DNA of 64,000 nt from Chryseobacterium shigense (GCF_014207845.1 NZ_JACHLC010000001.1:1302001-1366000); one strand, 5' to 3'; counted from the first letter of the stretch, positions 24,741 to 34,825 are shown. Notes: generated by a model from the sequence alone, not told the origin. Numbers and translations: made by a program.

Positions 24741-27572
24741 TTATTCCAGTTCTCTTTTCAAAAACTTTCCGGTAAGGCTTTTCTTGGATTTTACAATTTC
24801 TTCAGGAGTTCCCTGGGCAACTATTTGTCCGCCATGTTTTCCGCCTTCCGGGCCTACGTCTATAATATAGTCTGCCATCTTAATTACATCCATATTATGT
24901 TCGATGATGATGAATGAATTTCCCAACTCTACCAACTGATTGATAGCATCCATCAGGATTTTCACATCTTCAAAGTGAAGTCCTGTCGTAGGTTCATCTA
25001 AAATATAAAGTGTATTTCCGGTCTGTCTTTTTGAAAGTTCCGTAGCCAGTTTGATGCGTTGTGCCTCACCTCCCGAAAGCGTGGTAGACTGCTGTCCAAG
25101 CGTAATATATCCTAATCCTACATCCTGTAAAGTTTTCACTTTGACAAAAATCTTAGGAATGGGCTGGAAAAATTCTACGGCCTCGTCAATTGTCATATCC
25201 AATACGTCGGAAATAGATTTTCCTTTGTAACGTACTTCCAGTGTTTCCCTGTTGAAACGTTTTCCGTTGCAGGTTTCACAGTGAACGTATACATCGGGCA
25301 GGAAGTTCATTTCAATTACCTTTAATCCTCCACCCTGACAGGTTTCACATCTTCCACCTTTTACGTTAAAAGAAAATCTTCCCGGCTTATAACCACGGAT
25401 CTTACTTTCCGGCAATTCTGCAAACAGATTTCTGATGTCTGTAAACATTCCCGTATAGGTTGCAGGGTTTGAACGTGGTGTTCTTCCGATTGGGGTCTGG
25501 TCTACATCAACAATTTTATCAATATTCTCAAGACCTTCAATCTTTTTGTACGGAAGAGGTTCCTGAACTGCTCTGTAAAAATGTTTATTAAGAATCGGGT
25601 ACAATGTTCCGTTAATCAGGGAAGATTTGCCACTTCCTGAAATTCCGGTTACCACAACCAGCTTTCCTAATGGAATATCAAGGGTAACATTTTTAAGATT
25701 GTTGCCCGTAGCGCCTTTCAGAATGATATTTTTGCCGCTTCCTGCTCTTCTTTCCGCAGGAACTTCGATCTTTCTTTTTCCGTTGATATACTGTGCGGTG
25801 ATGGTATCGGCTTTCAACAGATCTTTCGGTTTTCCCTGCCAAAGTATTTCGCCTCCGAATTTTCCGGCTCTAGGGCCAATATCCAGTACCTCATCGGCCT
25901 CTAGGATCATATCTTTATCATGCTCTACGACAAGAACAGAGTTTCCGATATCTCTGAGGTTTTTCAGTGAACTGATAAGTCTTTCATTATCTCTCTGGTG
26001 AAGTCCGATACTTGGTTCATCCAGAATATATAATACATTCACAAGCTGTGAACCAATTTGTGTTGCAAGACGTATCCTCTGGGATTCCCCACCGGAAAGT
26101 GTTTTTGAACTTCTGCTTAAGCTCAGATAATCCAAACCAACATCCAGAAGGAACTGAAGTCTTGTTTCAATCTCTTTTAAGATCTCGTGGGCAATGATTT
26201 TATGTTTTTCTGAAAATTTATCTTTAACATCTGATAACCATTCCTTCAAATCAGACAGGCTTAATGCATTGACCTCAGCAATATTCTTCCCGTCTATTTT
26301 GAAGCTTAAACTTGCAGGCTGGAGACGTGTTCCGCCGCATTCCGGACAGGTTTCTTCGGTAGTGAAGTGTCTTTCCAGCAATACGGCTTCATAAGATTCC
26401 CTTTCATCAATAATCTCTTCCATAAAGGAGATAAGACCATCGAAGCTTATTTTTATCTTTTTGGTAATCCCTGCATATTTCAGGTCCTTATTAAATTCTT
26501 TGTGGCAACCGTTATAAATATAGTCCAGCGCTTCTTCCGGAATATCCTGCATAGGTGTGCCCATTCCCAATCCAAAGATTTCAAGAATATTTTTGATCTG
26601 AGAAAGTATCCATTTATTGGATTTAATATCTTCCAACGGTAACAGCCCGCCCTGGTTGATGGACAGTTTAGGATTATCTATAAAATAATCTGTATTGATC
26701 TTTTTGATGGTTCCCAGACCTTTACATTCCGGGCAGCTTCCTTTCGGAGAGTTGAAAGAAAAAGTGTTGGGTTCAGGCAGTGCAAGTGAATGGCCGGTTT
26801 CAGCATCCATCAGGTTTTTTGAGAAATATTCAATATCCGTGCTTCCCAGTTTCTGTATCCCTATGATCCCCTCGCCCATTTCCATTGCGGTACGCAGGGA
26901 TTTTTCCATTCTGGACTCGGAGGCGTTTTCACCAATGATCCATCTGTCGATTACAATATCGATATCATGGGTTTTATAACGGTCAAGCTTCAGGTCATAC
27001 TCTATATCCTGCAGCTCGCCATCAATCCTTGCCTGGCCGTAGCCTTTTTTTGCCATCTGTACAAAAAGCTCATGATAATGTCCTTTTCTGGAACGTACAA
27101 CGGGAGCAAGCAGCATTATTTTTTCACCTTTATAATTTTCCTTGATGGTTTCCAGGATCTGTTCTTCCGTATAACTTACCAATCTTTTTCCTGTAGAAAG
27201 AGAATAGGCATCGGAAACCCTTGCAAACAGGAGACGCAGGAAATCATACAGTTCAGTAACGGTTCCTACGGTAGATCTCGGGTTTTTATTGGTGGTTTTC
27301 TGTTCTATGGCAATTACGGGTGAAAGTCCCTCTATCTTGTCTACATCGGGACGTTCCAAACCTCCCAGAAACTGACGGGCATATGCTGAAAATGTTTCAA
27401 TATATCTACGCTGTCCCTCTGCAAAGATGGTATCAAAAGCCAGAGATGATTTTCCGCTTCCGGAAAGGCCGGTAATTACTACCAGTTCGTTACGCGGGAT
27501 CTTGACATTAATATTTTTAAGGTTGTGTTCACGGGCGCCGTAAACTTCTATATAGTCTGTTGATTTACTCAT
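24741..27572 (-). CDS. uvrA: Excinuclease ABC subunit A
   Basis: Damage-recognition ATPase of nucleotide excision repair, working with UvrB and UvrC. 943 residues, usual length. Two ABC units: Walker [10 protein letters not shown] (35-43) and GISGSGKSS (about 642-650), two LSGGE(S/A)QRI signatures and two ILDEPS/T Walker B motifs. Zinc modules are visible as [16 protein letters not shown] and CETCQGGG with CETCNGKR. No fusion or loss of a motif. It is monocistronic, with a -7 element 36 bases upstream and its own terminator. Confidence 0.98.
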   Translation of the reverse strand: MSKSTDYIEVYGAREHNLKNINVKIPRNELVVITGLSGSGKSSLAFDTIFAEGQRRYIETFSAYARQFLGGLERPDVDKIEGLSPVIAIEQKTTNKNPRSTVGTVTELYDFLRLLFARVSDAYSLSTGKRLVSYTEEQILETIKENYKGEKIMLLAPVVRSRKGHYHELFVQMAKKGYGQARIDGELQDIEYDLKLDRYKTHDIDIVIDRWIIGENASESRMEKSLRTAMEMGEGIIGIQKLGSTDIEYFSKNLMDAETGHSLALPEPNTFSFNSPKGSCPECKGLGTIKKINTDYFIDNPKLSINQGGLLPLEDIKSNKWILSQIKNILEIFGLGMGTPMQDIPEEALDYIYNGCHKEFNKDLKYAGITKKIKISFDGLISFMEEIIDERESYEAVLLERHFTTEETCPECGGTRLQPASLSFKIDGKNIAEVNALSLSDLKEWLSDVKDKFSEKHKIIAHEILKEIETRLQFLLDVGLDYLSLSRSSKTLSGGESQRIRLATQIGSQLVNVLYILDEPSIGLHQRDNERLISSLKNLRDIGNSVLVVEHDKDMILEADEVLDIGPRAGKFGGEILWQGKPKDLLKADTITAQYINGKRKIEVPAERRAGSGKNIILKGATGNNLKNVTLDIPLGKLVVVTGISGSGKSSLINGTLYPILNKHFYRAVQEPLPYKKIEGLENIDKIVDVDQTPIGRTPRSNPATYTGMFTDIRNLFAELPESKIRGYKPGRFSFNVKGGRCETCQGGGLKVIEMNFLPDVYVHCETCNGKRFNRETLEVRYKGKSISDVLDMTIDEAVEFFQPIPKIFVKVKTLQDVGLGYITLGQQSTTLSGGEAQRIKLATELSKRQTGNTLYILDEPTTGLHFEDVKILMDAINQLVELGNSFIIIEHNMDVIKMADYIIDVGPEGGKHGGQIVAQGTPEEIVKSKKSLTGKFLKRELE

Positions 27573-27607
27573 AATTTGGTGTGATTCTACATGAAAATCA
27601 CGATGTG

Positions 27608-27615
27608 CAAAATTA
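27608..27615 (-). promoter_or_regulatory. -7 element upstream of uvrA
   Basis: Minus-strand word TAATTTTG fits TAnnTTTG, 36 bases before the uvrA ATG. No LexA-like palindrome was seen nearby. Confidence 0.45.
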
Positions 27616-27720
27616 CGGAATTTTATGGAATTGTGTTACCCGGAAAATTTTTATTGAAGTTTAATTTTAGTTAAATTTTTAAAGGGATACAATTGAAATT
27701 CACATAGATGTTTTTTAATC

Positions 27721-27754
27721 CTTCGACTTCACTCAGGATAACATTGCTAATACT
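27721..27754. repeat. Half copy of the REP-like element
   Basis: A 34-base stretch from CTTCGACTTCACTCAG to TGCTAATACT matches 6405-6438 with six substitutions. Only one arm is present; no facing arm was found in the gap. Confidence 0.8.
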
Positions 27755-27783
27755 GGCTTTCTTTAAAATTATTATAAATAAAA

Positions 27784-27808
27784 AAGACCGGCACCTTGTA
27801 CCAGTCTT
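27784..27808 (-). terminator. Terminator of the TssE-TssF-DUF3829 operon
   Basis: On the minus strand AAGACTGG pairs with CCGGTCTT (one G-U pair), loop of nine, followed by TTTTT, 22 bases after the DUF3829 gene stop. Confidence 0.75.
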
Positions 27809-27829
27809 CTATGAATTTTATATTTATTA

Positions 27830-28762
27830 TTATTTTACAAATGAGTTGTAAGAATTCAGTACAGACTCATAAGAGGAATCAATCTGCTGAATATCACTGT
27901 CGGAAATTGTACCGGTTCCCTTGGAATCACGGATTACTTTCCTGTAAGTATCCAAAAAGCCGGATGCATTTTTGTTGAAGCTTTCAAACAATGTTTTTTT
28001 GTAAGAATACTGCGGATCTTTCACCGTGAACTCCAGTTTTGAATTGGCTTCTACTGCTTTGGCAAGTTCATCATACTTTTTCTGAGCTTCCGCTTCATTG
28101 AACTTTCCTGAATACTGCTTATCCAGTACATCAATATTAGCATCCAGAGCATTCATCACATTTTTAGAAGAGATGATATACTCTTTCATAGGATGATCTT
28201 TCAGAATTACTTCTTCAGCAGCATCTGTGGCCGGCTTGATCTTAGCTACTATATTTTCACCTGAAGTAAATAAAGCCTGGGCCTCAGTCTCAATATCCTT
28301 TGTTATGGCATCTGCTTTTGCTCCTTTATCATCTTTATAGTCTTCAGAGTTCATATAGGATTTAAGCTCTTCAAACTTTTTCTCTATGCTTTCCCTTTTA
28401 GCTTTATAGGTATTGAAATCCGCTTCTATTGCTGATTTGTCTTTTCCGAAACCTGATGGTATTTCCTTGATCTTTCCAAATGAAAAATCCATAGCGCCAA
28501 TAACAACAGGCATGATCATTACATCACCTCCTTTTGCTTTCACTGAGGCTTCATCTGCATATTTAAGGATGTTTTCTATGTGTTTAGATGTACTTTTATA
28601 AGAGTCTAAAAAGTTATTGTTGAAATCAATAATAGCATTAGCTTCGTTTGCACTGCCAAGGTTCAAAACAGATTTACCCAGTTTACTGACGTCTTTTTTA
28701 CAGCTTATGACACTGACTGATGTAAAGGTCAGGGCCATTGCGAGTACAATAATTTTTCTCAT
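27830..28762 (-). CDS. DUF3829 (YiiG-like) lipoprotein
   Basis: A 310-residue predicted lipoprotein; signal ends VISC (Cys21) then KKDVSKLGKS. The mature part is almost all helix with NxFLDSYKSTSKHIEN near residue 52 and a C-terminal YKKTLFESFNKNASGFLDTYRKVIRD segment, the DUF3829 pattern. It is 26 bases after tssF and before the operon's terminator, so it is probably co-expressed with the T6SS baseplate genes. It could be an envelope anchor for the machine, but that is inference from position. Confidence 0.78.
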   Translation of the reverse strand: MRKIIVLAMALTFTSVSVISCKKDVSKLGKSVLNLGSANEANAIIDFNNNFLDSYKSTSKHIENILKYADEASVKAKGGDVMIMPVVIGAMDFSFGKIKEIPSGFGKDKSAIEADFNTYKAKRESIEKKFEELKSYMNSEDYKDDKGAKADAITKDIETEAQALFTSGENIVAKIKPATDAAEEVILKDHPMKEYIISSKNVMNALDANIDVLDKQYSGKFNEAEAQKKYDELAKAVEANSKLEFTVKDPQYSYKKTLFESFNKNASGFLDTYRKVIRDSKGTGTISDSDIQQIDSSYESVLNSYNSFVK

Positions 28763-28788
28763 ATTTTATAGTTTGTGGGTTGGTTTAG

Positions 28789-30672
28789 TTATATTTCGTC
28801 AAGATCGATATCTTCATTGCTTATTTTCACTACATATTCAATTCCGTCAATAGCTTTTGAAATGATCTGGTTTCTGAGTATATTGGCCATATTTTCCCAA
28901 TAGGCTCTTCCATAGAAGGAATAATTCTGTGGAATGATCTCTATTTCTACAGTTCTTACAAAGCCTTCTTTCGGGCGGTTGCTGATCATGGTTCCTCTTC
29001 TTACCCTTACTTCTTTTACCTCATCTTTCAGAACCATTCTGCAATAATTTTTAACGTCTTCCAGGGAAATGATCTTGTCTCTTGTTGTTAATGCATATCG
29101 GTAAGCCTGTATACTGTCTGTGCCTTTCTGCTCCTCGGAACCGCCTATTGTTTCTGTGAGAAGTACAACGGTTTGTGATTTTAACTGGTTAGAAAGCTCT
29201 GTTCCCGGGCGCATATGATTAGCAAGCGTACAGTGTGTGATCCAGAAAGAAGCGTAAGTATGGTCTGTTTTTTCCACAGGCTCCATAATGACATAATTCA
29301 GTTCCTGCCTGATATTTCTTTTGGCATTGTTCACTTTCTGTACCATGGTCTTCATTTTATCGGACATTTCACTGAGCACTCCTTTAACATTATCCCTGTT
29401 CAGAAGTGAAAATGCTGCAATCTCGTCTCTTGTAAGCTCCAGGACATTGGCGATCATGTCAACGGCATTTCTATTGGTGAAACGCTCCATTCCACCTTTT
29501 CTTACCGTGTACAGCCCTTTTTTAAGATCATCTGCCGGAGTAAACGGAATTTCCGTATACTTTCTTCCGTCTCCATCCTGAACTTCATCTACATACAGAA
29601 AATGTTCTCCTTCATCCGTAACAAGCGGAATATTATTCCCCATGATGTCCAGGCTATACTCAGTCTTTTTCCATCCTCTGTTATAGATAGGAAAAGCATT
29701 CATCACAAATGAGAAGTTATCTAAGATCTCAGCAGAAAACTGCGGCGGGAACTCAAAAGTAAGCCACAGATAACGCTTATCTCCTATCTGTTTTCTGATC
29801 TCTTCTTTTTCGTTAAGAAAATCCAGATTTTGCGGCAATGCTCCCGGCTCTGAAAACAGGCTTCCAGAAAGTCCTGTGATTTCAATGAATTTATGACGGT
29901 AAACGCTTTTTATATCTTCAATGGTTTTATTCCGGATAGACTGCTCCTTAAACATCTGCTCGTATCCGTCCTGCTGATTGTTGGAGAGATAACTCAGTCC
30001 TTCTCTTACAAATAAAGGATTCCCATTACTGGTAACGGTGATATAAGGAAGAAGCTTGTATACAAAGTCTATATGCTCAAATGCAGGGTTTGAACAGAAT
30101 ATGCTGATATATTTAGGAACGTTTTCACTCACGTATCTGCTCACATCTATTCCAATGGTTATTTTCCTGTAATCTTCCGGCCTTCCCTGAAAACGTGCTA
30201 CAGGTATCTTATTAAGCCTGTCGTCCACACTGTAACAGGTGTTTCCTACGAACATTACCGCAGTCTGTATTTTATTGAGTCTTACATTTCCTACCGGTGT
30301 AAAAGGAATATTAAGCTGTTTATCAGACTCTGATTTCACAGTAGATGTCATCTGCTTACGGAAAAAGAATTCAGTATGTTCCAGCAGAATTTCAGAAGAT
30401 TCATAAGGTTGTGTGAAAGCAACTGAATGAGCCGGAATCGGGTGGGTATAAATGGAAGGTGTCAGGAGTTTTGCTAGTTTCTCAAGGATTCTTGCGTTAA
30501 CGGTCTGAATTTCGTTATTGGCTTTAAAAACCTCTGTACTGAATGCATCTATCAGTAATTTTACAAATGGATCCAGAGACTGAGGGCTTTTCAGTCCCCA
30601 TACTTTGGTGGCATTCTGGAGCATTCTTGCTTTTACAGATTCTTTGGAATATATATTTTGATCTAAGTTCAT
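28789..30672 (-). CDS. tssF: Type VI secretion baseplate protein TssF (subtype iii)
   Basis: A 627-residue protein matching the TssF-like baseplate component of Bacteroidota T6SS subtype iii, related to phage T4 gp6 and forming the wedge with TssG and TssK. The N-terminus (ATKVWGLKSPQSLDPFVKLLIDAFSTEV) and the PSIYTHPIPAHSVAFTQP segment near residue 72-90 are typical of TssF, where a T-x-P-A-H-x-V-A motif recurs. The C-terminus holds a GDRYxLT-like region (YRYALTTRDKIISLEDVKNYCR) as in gpJ/gp6 relatives. It lies 33 bases after tssE. No sheath, Hcp, VgrG or ClpV gene is in the window. Confidence 0.82.
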   Translation of the reverse strand: MNLDQNIYSKESVKARMLQNATKVWGLKSPQSLDPFVKLLIDAFSTEVFKANNEIQTVNARILEKLAKLLTPSIYTHPIPAHSVAFTQPYESSEILLEHTEFFFRKQMTSTVKSESDKQLNIPFTPVGNVRLNKIQTAVMFVGNTCYSVDDRLNKIPVARFQGRPEDYRKITIGIDVSRYVSENVPKYISIFCSNPAFEHIDFVYKLLPYITVTSNGNPLFVREGLSYLSNNQQDGYEQMFKEQSIRNKTIEDIKSVYRHKFIEITGLSGSLFSEPGALPQNLDFLNEKEEIRKQIGDKRYLWLTFEFPPQFSAEILDNFSFVMNAFPIYNRGWKKTEYSLDIMGNNIPLVTDEGEHFLYVDEVQDGDGRKYTEIPFTPADDLKKGLYTVRKGGMERFTNRNAVDMIANVLELTRDEIAAFSLLNRDNVKGVLSEMSDKMKTMVQKVNNAKRNIRQELNYVIMEPVEKTDHTYASFWITHCTLANHMRPGTELSNQLKSQTVVLLTETIGGSEEQKGTDSIQAYRYALTTRDKIISLEDVKNYCRMVLKDEVKEVRVRRGTMISNRPKEGFVRTVEIEIIPQNYSFYGRAYWENMANILRNQIISKAIDGIEYVVKISNEDIDLDEI

Positions 30673-30705
30673 AAATTTTTGTGTAGGTGGTTATTAGAAA
30701 AGTGT

Positions 30706-31146
30706 TTAGTCTATTGACATCGGACTTAAAAATAGTTCTGTAGAAAAGCTGAAACGCTCTCCTGTTGCCTCCATTTTTGCATTGATGGCAATTCTTACTT
30801 TCTTTTTGATCTCTGTATGCTCTTTGGTATCGTAGCTGTGCTCTACAAATTGAATATGGGCTTCCACCTGGGGCTGTACAATGCGGGGTTCATATTCATG
30901 GATCTGTCTTCTGAGGCTTTTAATGAAAACGTTTTCCCAAACAGCGCTGGTAACTCCATTGTCGAATTCCAGATTCCAGACATCGTTTCCATAATTGTCA
31001 TCATACCTGTTTTCGCCTTTTTTGGTAGTGATCAGAAGCATGATGTTGTGAGCAATGCTTTCGCCCATATCGCAAATATCAATACTTCCTCCTTCGGTCA
31101 TTAATGCTGAAGGTACAAAAGGCATTCTGTAATTTGGTGTGTCCAT
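30706..31146 (-). CDS. tssE: Type VI secretion baseplate protein TssE, gp25-like
   Basis: A 146-residue gp25/GPW-family protein that initiates the contractile sheath on the baseplate. The conserved region ENRYDDNYGNDVWNLEFDN (about 47-65) corresponds to the gp25 ER-x-x-P-x-x-G pattern in Bacteroidota form, and a helix IHEYEPRIVQPQV follows (about 84-96). The ATG at 31146 is used; the frame extends two codons to a TTG. First gene of the operon tssE-tssF-DUF3829 lipoprotein, after the permease terminator. Confidence 0.82.
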   Translation of the reverse strand: MDTPNYRMPFVPSALMTEGGSIDICDMGESIAHNIMLLITTKKGENRYDDNYGNDVWNLEFDNGVTSAVWENVFIKSLRRQIHEYEPRIVQPQVEAHIQFVEHSYDTKEHTEIKKKVRIAINAKMEATGERFSFSTELFLSPMSID

Positions 31147-31249
31147 AGTCAACTTCTTATTTCATAATCTAATTCTCTATGAAAAGAAATACCAAAATAC
31201 ACATTTTCATGAAATAAATGGGAAAAAGATGTCAAAAATATCATTGGAA

Positions 31250-31279
31250 AAGGGCTTCCGAATGAATCCGGAAGCCCTT
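31250..31279 (-). terminator. Terminator after the amino acid permease
   Basis: Arms AAGGGCTTCCG (31250-31260) and CGGAAGCCCTT (31269-31279), perfect 11-bp stem, loop of eight, 26 bases after the permease stop. It separates the permease from the T6SS genes. Confidence 0.85.
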
Positions 31280-31305
31280 ATATTATTAATGCGGTCAAAT
31301 GTATT

Positions 31306-32721
31306 CTATTGTTCCGTCTGTTTGTTCCTGTTAATAAAATAATACACAGGAAGTCCTAAAAGCACCATTAAAAATCCCGGCCAGGTATATTGCTGCTTAT
31401 AAATAAGAAGAAGTACGCAAAATCCGGTTCCTATTACAAGGTAAATTATTGGAGTTACAGGATAAAGCCATGTTTTATAAGGTCTTTCGAGTTCAGGCTT
31501 TTTAAATCTTAAATAAATAACTCCAAAAACAGTAATCATGTAGAATAAAACAATTACAAACGAAATCATATCCAGAAGATTGCCATACTGACCGCTCAGG
31601 CATAACACCGAAGCCCAGATTCCCTGCATCCACAAAGCATTTTCCGGAACTTCATTTTTATTGTTTTTTTCGGCAGATTTAAAGAACATTCCGTCTTTTG
31701 CCATAGTCTGAAACACTCTTGCTCCCGCGAGGATCAAGCCATTGTCGCAACCGAATGTAGAAACCATTACTAGAACAGCTATAATAATTGTCCCGGCACT
31801 TCCGAAAATATTCTGTGATGCAGAAACCGCAACCCTGTCATTGGCTGCAAAAGCAATACTGTCTCTGTCTAGAGCGTTCAGGTATACATAATTAACTGCA
31901 AGATAAAGAATCATCACCGCAGAAGTACCGTAGATCATTGCTTTAACGATGTTCTTCTTAGGATTCTCTACTTCACCGGAAACGAAAGTTACACTCTCCC
32001 ATGCTACAGAGCTGAAAACAGAGCCTACCATAGCCGCTGCAATACCTCCGAATAGAGTCATTCCGCTGATTGGCTCCCAGCCTTCTTTAAGGAAATTACC
32101 GCTGATATCTTTTTTAAGATTGTTAAACGAATCTAAGCCGAAACTGAAATTTTCAGCCAGATGTGAAAAATCAACCAGTATAAATCCTGCTGCAATCAAG
32201 CCTACCAGGGCTATAATTTTTGATCCGGTAAATATATTCTGGAGCATCTTACCGCTCTCTACTCCTCTTGTATTGATATAAGTAAGTAAAAGAATAACGG
32301 CTATTGCCAGGATCTGTATCCATGTAATCTTGAATTCTCCACTCTGAAAAAGTGGCGCTGCGTCATTAAGTGAAGGAACAAGATAAGCTGTAAACTTGCC
32401 GAAAGCCATTGCCACCGCAGCAATAGTTCCTGTCTGTATTACTGTAAACAATCCCCATCCATAAAGAAATCCCATCTTTTTCCCGAAAATTTCCTTGAGA
32501 TAAGTATATTGTCCGCCTGCTTTCGGGAACAATGCTGAAAGCTCTCCATAGCTGATTGCGGCTGCCACTGTCATCACTCCGGTAATAATCCAGACTATAA
32601 TCAGCCAGAAACCGGATCCCAGGTTCCGCATCATATCTGCACTTACAATAAAAATTCCGCTTCCAATCATAGACCCCATTACCAGCATAACGGCATCCCA
32701 AAGTTTCAGTTTTTTCTGCAT
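31306..32721 (-). CDS. APC family amino acid permease
   Basis: A 471-residue inner-membrane transporter of the amino acid-polyamine-organocation superfamily. VMLVMGSMIGSGIFI (about 12-26) is the conserved first-helix unwound GSxIGSGI substrate motif, and about twelve hydrophobic segments follow, with FxxVAWESVTFVSGEVENPKKNI near residue 235 and FKKPELERPYKTWLYP near the C-terminus. The sequence resembles the LAT/serine-threonine exchanger branch. ATG at 32721 is used; the TTG two codons upstream is disfavoured. Substrate not determinable. Confidence 0.92.
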   Translation of the reverse strand: MQKKLKLWDAVMLVMGSMIGSGIFIVSADMMRNLGSGFWLIIVWIITGVMTVAAAISYGELSALFPKAGGQYTYLKEIFGKKMGFLYGWGLFTVIQTGTIAAVAMAFGKFTAYLVPSLNDAAPLFQSGEFKITWIQILAIAVILLLTYINTRGVESGKMLQNIFTGSKIIALVGLIAAGFILVDFSHLAENFSFGLDSFNNLKKDISGNFLKEGWEPISGMTLFGGIAAAMVGSVFSSVAWESVTFVSGEVENPKKNIVKAMIYGTSAVMILYLAVNYVYLNALDRDSIAFAANDRVAVSASQNIFGSAGTIIIAVLVMVSTFGCDNGLILAGARVFQTMAKDGMFFKSAEKNNKNEVPENALWMQGIWASVLCLSGQYGNLLDMISFVIVLFYMITVFGVIYLRFKKPELERPYKTWLYPVTPIIYLVIGTGFCVLLLIYKQQYTWPGFLMVLLGLPVYYFINRNKQTEQ

Positions 32722-32737
32722 ATTCAAGTATAGACGT

Positions 32738-32745
32738 CAAATATA
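32738..32745 (-). promoter_or_regulatory. -7 element of the permease promoter
   Basis: Minus-strand TATATTTG (TAnnTTTG) 17 bases from the permease ATG; no clear -33 partner. Confidence 0.5.
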
Positions 32746-32841
32746 AACAAATCTGACATTGATTTTGAAATTTGTTTAATATTTACTGCACCATCTGTTT
32801 TTTATCAAGTTTTTATCGAATTATTATTCAATTTTAATTAG

Positions 32842-32849
32842 TACTTTTG
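32842..32849 (+). promoter_or_regulatory. -7 element of the DUF4920 gene promoter
   Basis: TACTTTTG matches TAnnTTTG and lies 15 bases before the ATG at 32865, giving a leader of about ten bases. It makes the in-frame TTG at 32847, inside the promoter, an impossible start. Confidence 0.6.
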
Positions 32850-32864
32850 GAAAAAATATTAAAA

Positions 32865-33374
32865 ATGAAATTCAAGGCTATATTATTTGCAGCAGCGGTG
32901 AGTGTTTCCACTTTAGCTTTTGCACAGGAGACATCACAGAAAAAATTCGGACCGCCTGCAGGAAATGCCATTGTGGGTGATACTTACGGAGCGGCAGTAG
33001 CTTCAGAATCTAAAGCCATCACGGTAGATAAATTGAGCAAAAAGCTTAAGAAAGACAACAAAAAAGTTGAAGGTGTTGCAGTTAAAGGAAAAGTAACTGA
33101 TGTATGTGAGAAAAAAGGATGCTGGCTTACGATCCAGACTGAAGATAATTCTCAGTTTTTCGTAAAAATGAAAGATTATGCATTCTTTGTTCCAACAGCT
33201 TTAAAAGGTAAAAATGTAGTGCTGGAAGGTACTGCGGAAAGAAAAGTAACTTCAATAGACGAGCAGAAACATTATGCTGAAGATGCTAAGAAGCCTCAGG
33301 CTGAAATTGATGCTATTACAACTCCTAAAGAGGAGATCAGGTTTGTAGCCAATGGAATTAAAGTGGTAAACTAA
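32865..33374 (+). CDS. DUF4920 exported protein
   Basis: A 169-residue exported protein: signal MKFKAILFAAAVSVSTLAFAQ, then DUF4920. The conserved core VKGKVTDVCEKKGCWLTIQ (about 74-92) carries the CxxxGCW motif, which probably binds metal or forms a disulfide, in an OB-like barrel continued by MKDYAFFVPTALKGKNVVLEG. Many relatives are in the periplasm of Bacteroidota with no assigned role. A promoter and a terminator frame it as a single-gene unit. Confidence 0.85.
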   Translation: MKFKAILFAAAVSVSTLAFAQETSQKKFGPPAGNAIVGDTYGAAVASESKAITVDKLSKKLKKDNKKVEGVAVKGKVTDVCEKKGCWLTIQTEDNSQFFVKMKDYAFFVPTALKGKNVVLEGTAERKVTSIDEQKHYAEDAKKPQAEIDAITTPKEEIRFVANGIKVVN

Positions 33375-33391
33375 TCCTTTATAAAAATAAT

Positions 33392-33426
33392 AATGTCCTC
33401 AAAGAGTAATACTTTTTGAGGACATT
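33392..33426. terminator. Bidirectional terminator after DUF4920 gene
   Basis: Arms AATGTCCTCAAA (33392-33403) and TTTGAGGACATT (33415-33426), 12-bp perfect stem, loop 11, T-rich on the plus side. The convergent M14 peptidase gene ends at 33499. Confidence 0.85.
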
Positions 33427-33498
33427 TTGTTTTATGTGTAATCTTAATTTGTAGAAAATCTCACTCGAAGTTTATCCCTATAAAATGGAGATTTGCCT

Positions 33499-34608
33499 TT
33501 AATCTTCTATTGTAAATTCTACAGGAGCATCCAGTTTGGGGTATTTTGAAGCGGCTACGAATTTCTTTCCTGTACAGTCTATTTCCAGCCAGCCTTTTCT
33601 TTTTTTCACATCTCCCACTTCCATTACAAATGGTACAAAAGATATTTCATCTTTGCCTTCCTCTATTACTTCACGGTACTGAACTGCCACATCAAGGATA
33701 CATTCATGATCTGTATTCAGTTTTACATTTCTGTAAATAATATCATAATGGGTCTCCTGGTTTTCAGGAATTTCAAGATATTTTTCCCAGCCATCAATAC
33801 TGGCATTCAGCTCACTGATTGCTTTCAGCGCATAATATAAAGCGATTGTATAATATTTTCTTGTACCCTTTCTTGTATAATCATCTGCGAAATGCCCGCC
33901 TTCAAACAAAATCGTTGGCATGCCTGATTTAATAAAATTATCACCTGTGGAAGTTGGATAAAATTCATCCGTATATCTGCCGATCTGATTAGGTATTAGT
34001 TCTTTTAAACGATCATAAACACTGCCAATTACAGCCATACATTTTTTCCTGTTATCAGTTACGGTACGCTCTATATTTTCGGAGGGAGCCAAAAAGGAAA
34101 GCGTTGCCGGATGTATCCCGTCTGTAGTAAAAATTGTTCTCTGCTCATGAAGATTGAGTGCATAATCATATTTACCTGAAGCTACAGCATTTTTAAGAAA
34201 TTTAATCTCTGTGCTGGATTCGTTATGAAAATCCCGGTTCAGATCAATATCTGCGGCATTCAGTCTTGTCCATCTCTCTGATCCGTCAGGATTAAGCATA
34301 AAAATAAAATCCAGCTTTATCTTACTGAAAAGATCTTCTTTCATTTCAGGAGTTTTATTCAAAGTTTCCAGAAGATCAAGCATAGCGTGAGTGGCATTGG
34401 ACTCATTTCCGTGCATCTGGGACCAGGCAAGAACATTAATAGTTCCGGTTCCTATGCTTAACTTATAAATAGGTTTATCTAAATATGATCTTCCGATCTC
34501 CTGAATATAATCGCTGAGATTGGTCTGTAGGTAAGAAAATAATTTTTCAGGAGAAATATAGCGATTTGGGAAATTAGGATTTGGAGAATAGATCTGGTCA
34601 AAATTCAT
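33499..34608 (-). CDS. M14 family zinc carboxypeptidase
   Basis: A 369-residue metallocarboxypeptidase-like protein. Zinc ligands His66 and Glu69 are in MHGNES, with the third histidine in LNLHEQ near residue 153; DIDLNRDFHN near 122-131 supplies the substrate-binding arginine and asparagine. The ATG at 34608 is used because the 20-codon extension lies over the promoter region and is not protein-like. No signal peptide, so the enzyme is probably cytoplasmic, cutting peptides or acting as an amidase. A -7 element is 21 bases upstream. Confidence 0.87.
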   Translation of the reverse strand: MNFDQIYSPNPNFPNRYISPEKLFSYLQTNLSDYIQEIGRSYLDKPIYKLSIGTGTINVLAWSQMHGNESNATHAMLDLLETLNKTPEMKEDLFSKIKLDFIFMLNPDGSERWTRLNAADIDLNRDFHNESSTEIKFLKNAVASGKYDYALNLHEQRTIFTTDGIHPATLSFLAPSENIERTVTDNRKKCMAVIGSVYDRLKELIPNQIGRYTDEFYPTSTGDNFIKSGMPTILFEGGHFADDYTRKGTRKYYTIALYYALKAISELNASIDGWEKYLEIPENQETHYDIIYRNVKLNTDHECILDVAVQYREVIEEGKDEISFVPFVMEVGDVKKRKGWLEIDCTGKKFVAASKYPKLDAPVEFTIED

Positions 34609-34628
34609 TATAAATAATTTACAAGAGT

Positions 34629-34636
34629 CAAATTTA
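34629..34636 (-). promoter_or_regulatory. -7 element of the M14 peptidase promoter
   Basis: Minus-strand TAAATTTG, 21 bases from the ATG at 34608. Confidence 0.45.
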
Positions 34637-34770
34637 ATGAATTTTGAGCTAAAAAAAATGATTAACATTTGTAATCTTCTTAAACATAGTCAGCTGCCAT
34701 TTTGTCTGTGGATAAAATTGTTAATTGAATATAATTTAAACTTAAATTAATAACCAAATAAAAATCAATC

Positions 34771-34804
34771 ACTTATAAATTTTATATCAATGATATTTAT
34801 AAGT
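34771..34804. repeat. Imperfect palindrome ACTTATAAAT...ATTTATAAGT
   Basis: Outer arms ACTTATAAAT (34771-34780) and ATTTATAAGT (34795-34804) are perfect complements and inner ATATCA/TGATAT pair around one base; five extra bases in the left half. A ten-base palindrome AAGTATACTT overlaps its right end (34801-34810). Confidence 0.6.
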
Positions 34805-34825
34805 ATACTTTAAGTGAATAAAACC

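Noticed and set aside
25627..26642. Several plus-strand frames inside uvrA
   Set aside because: These are antisense shadows of a fully conserved UvrA reading frame and have no protein-like content.
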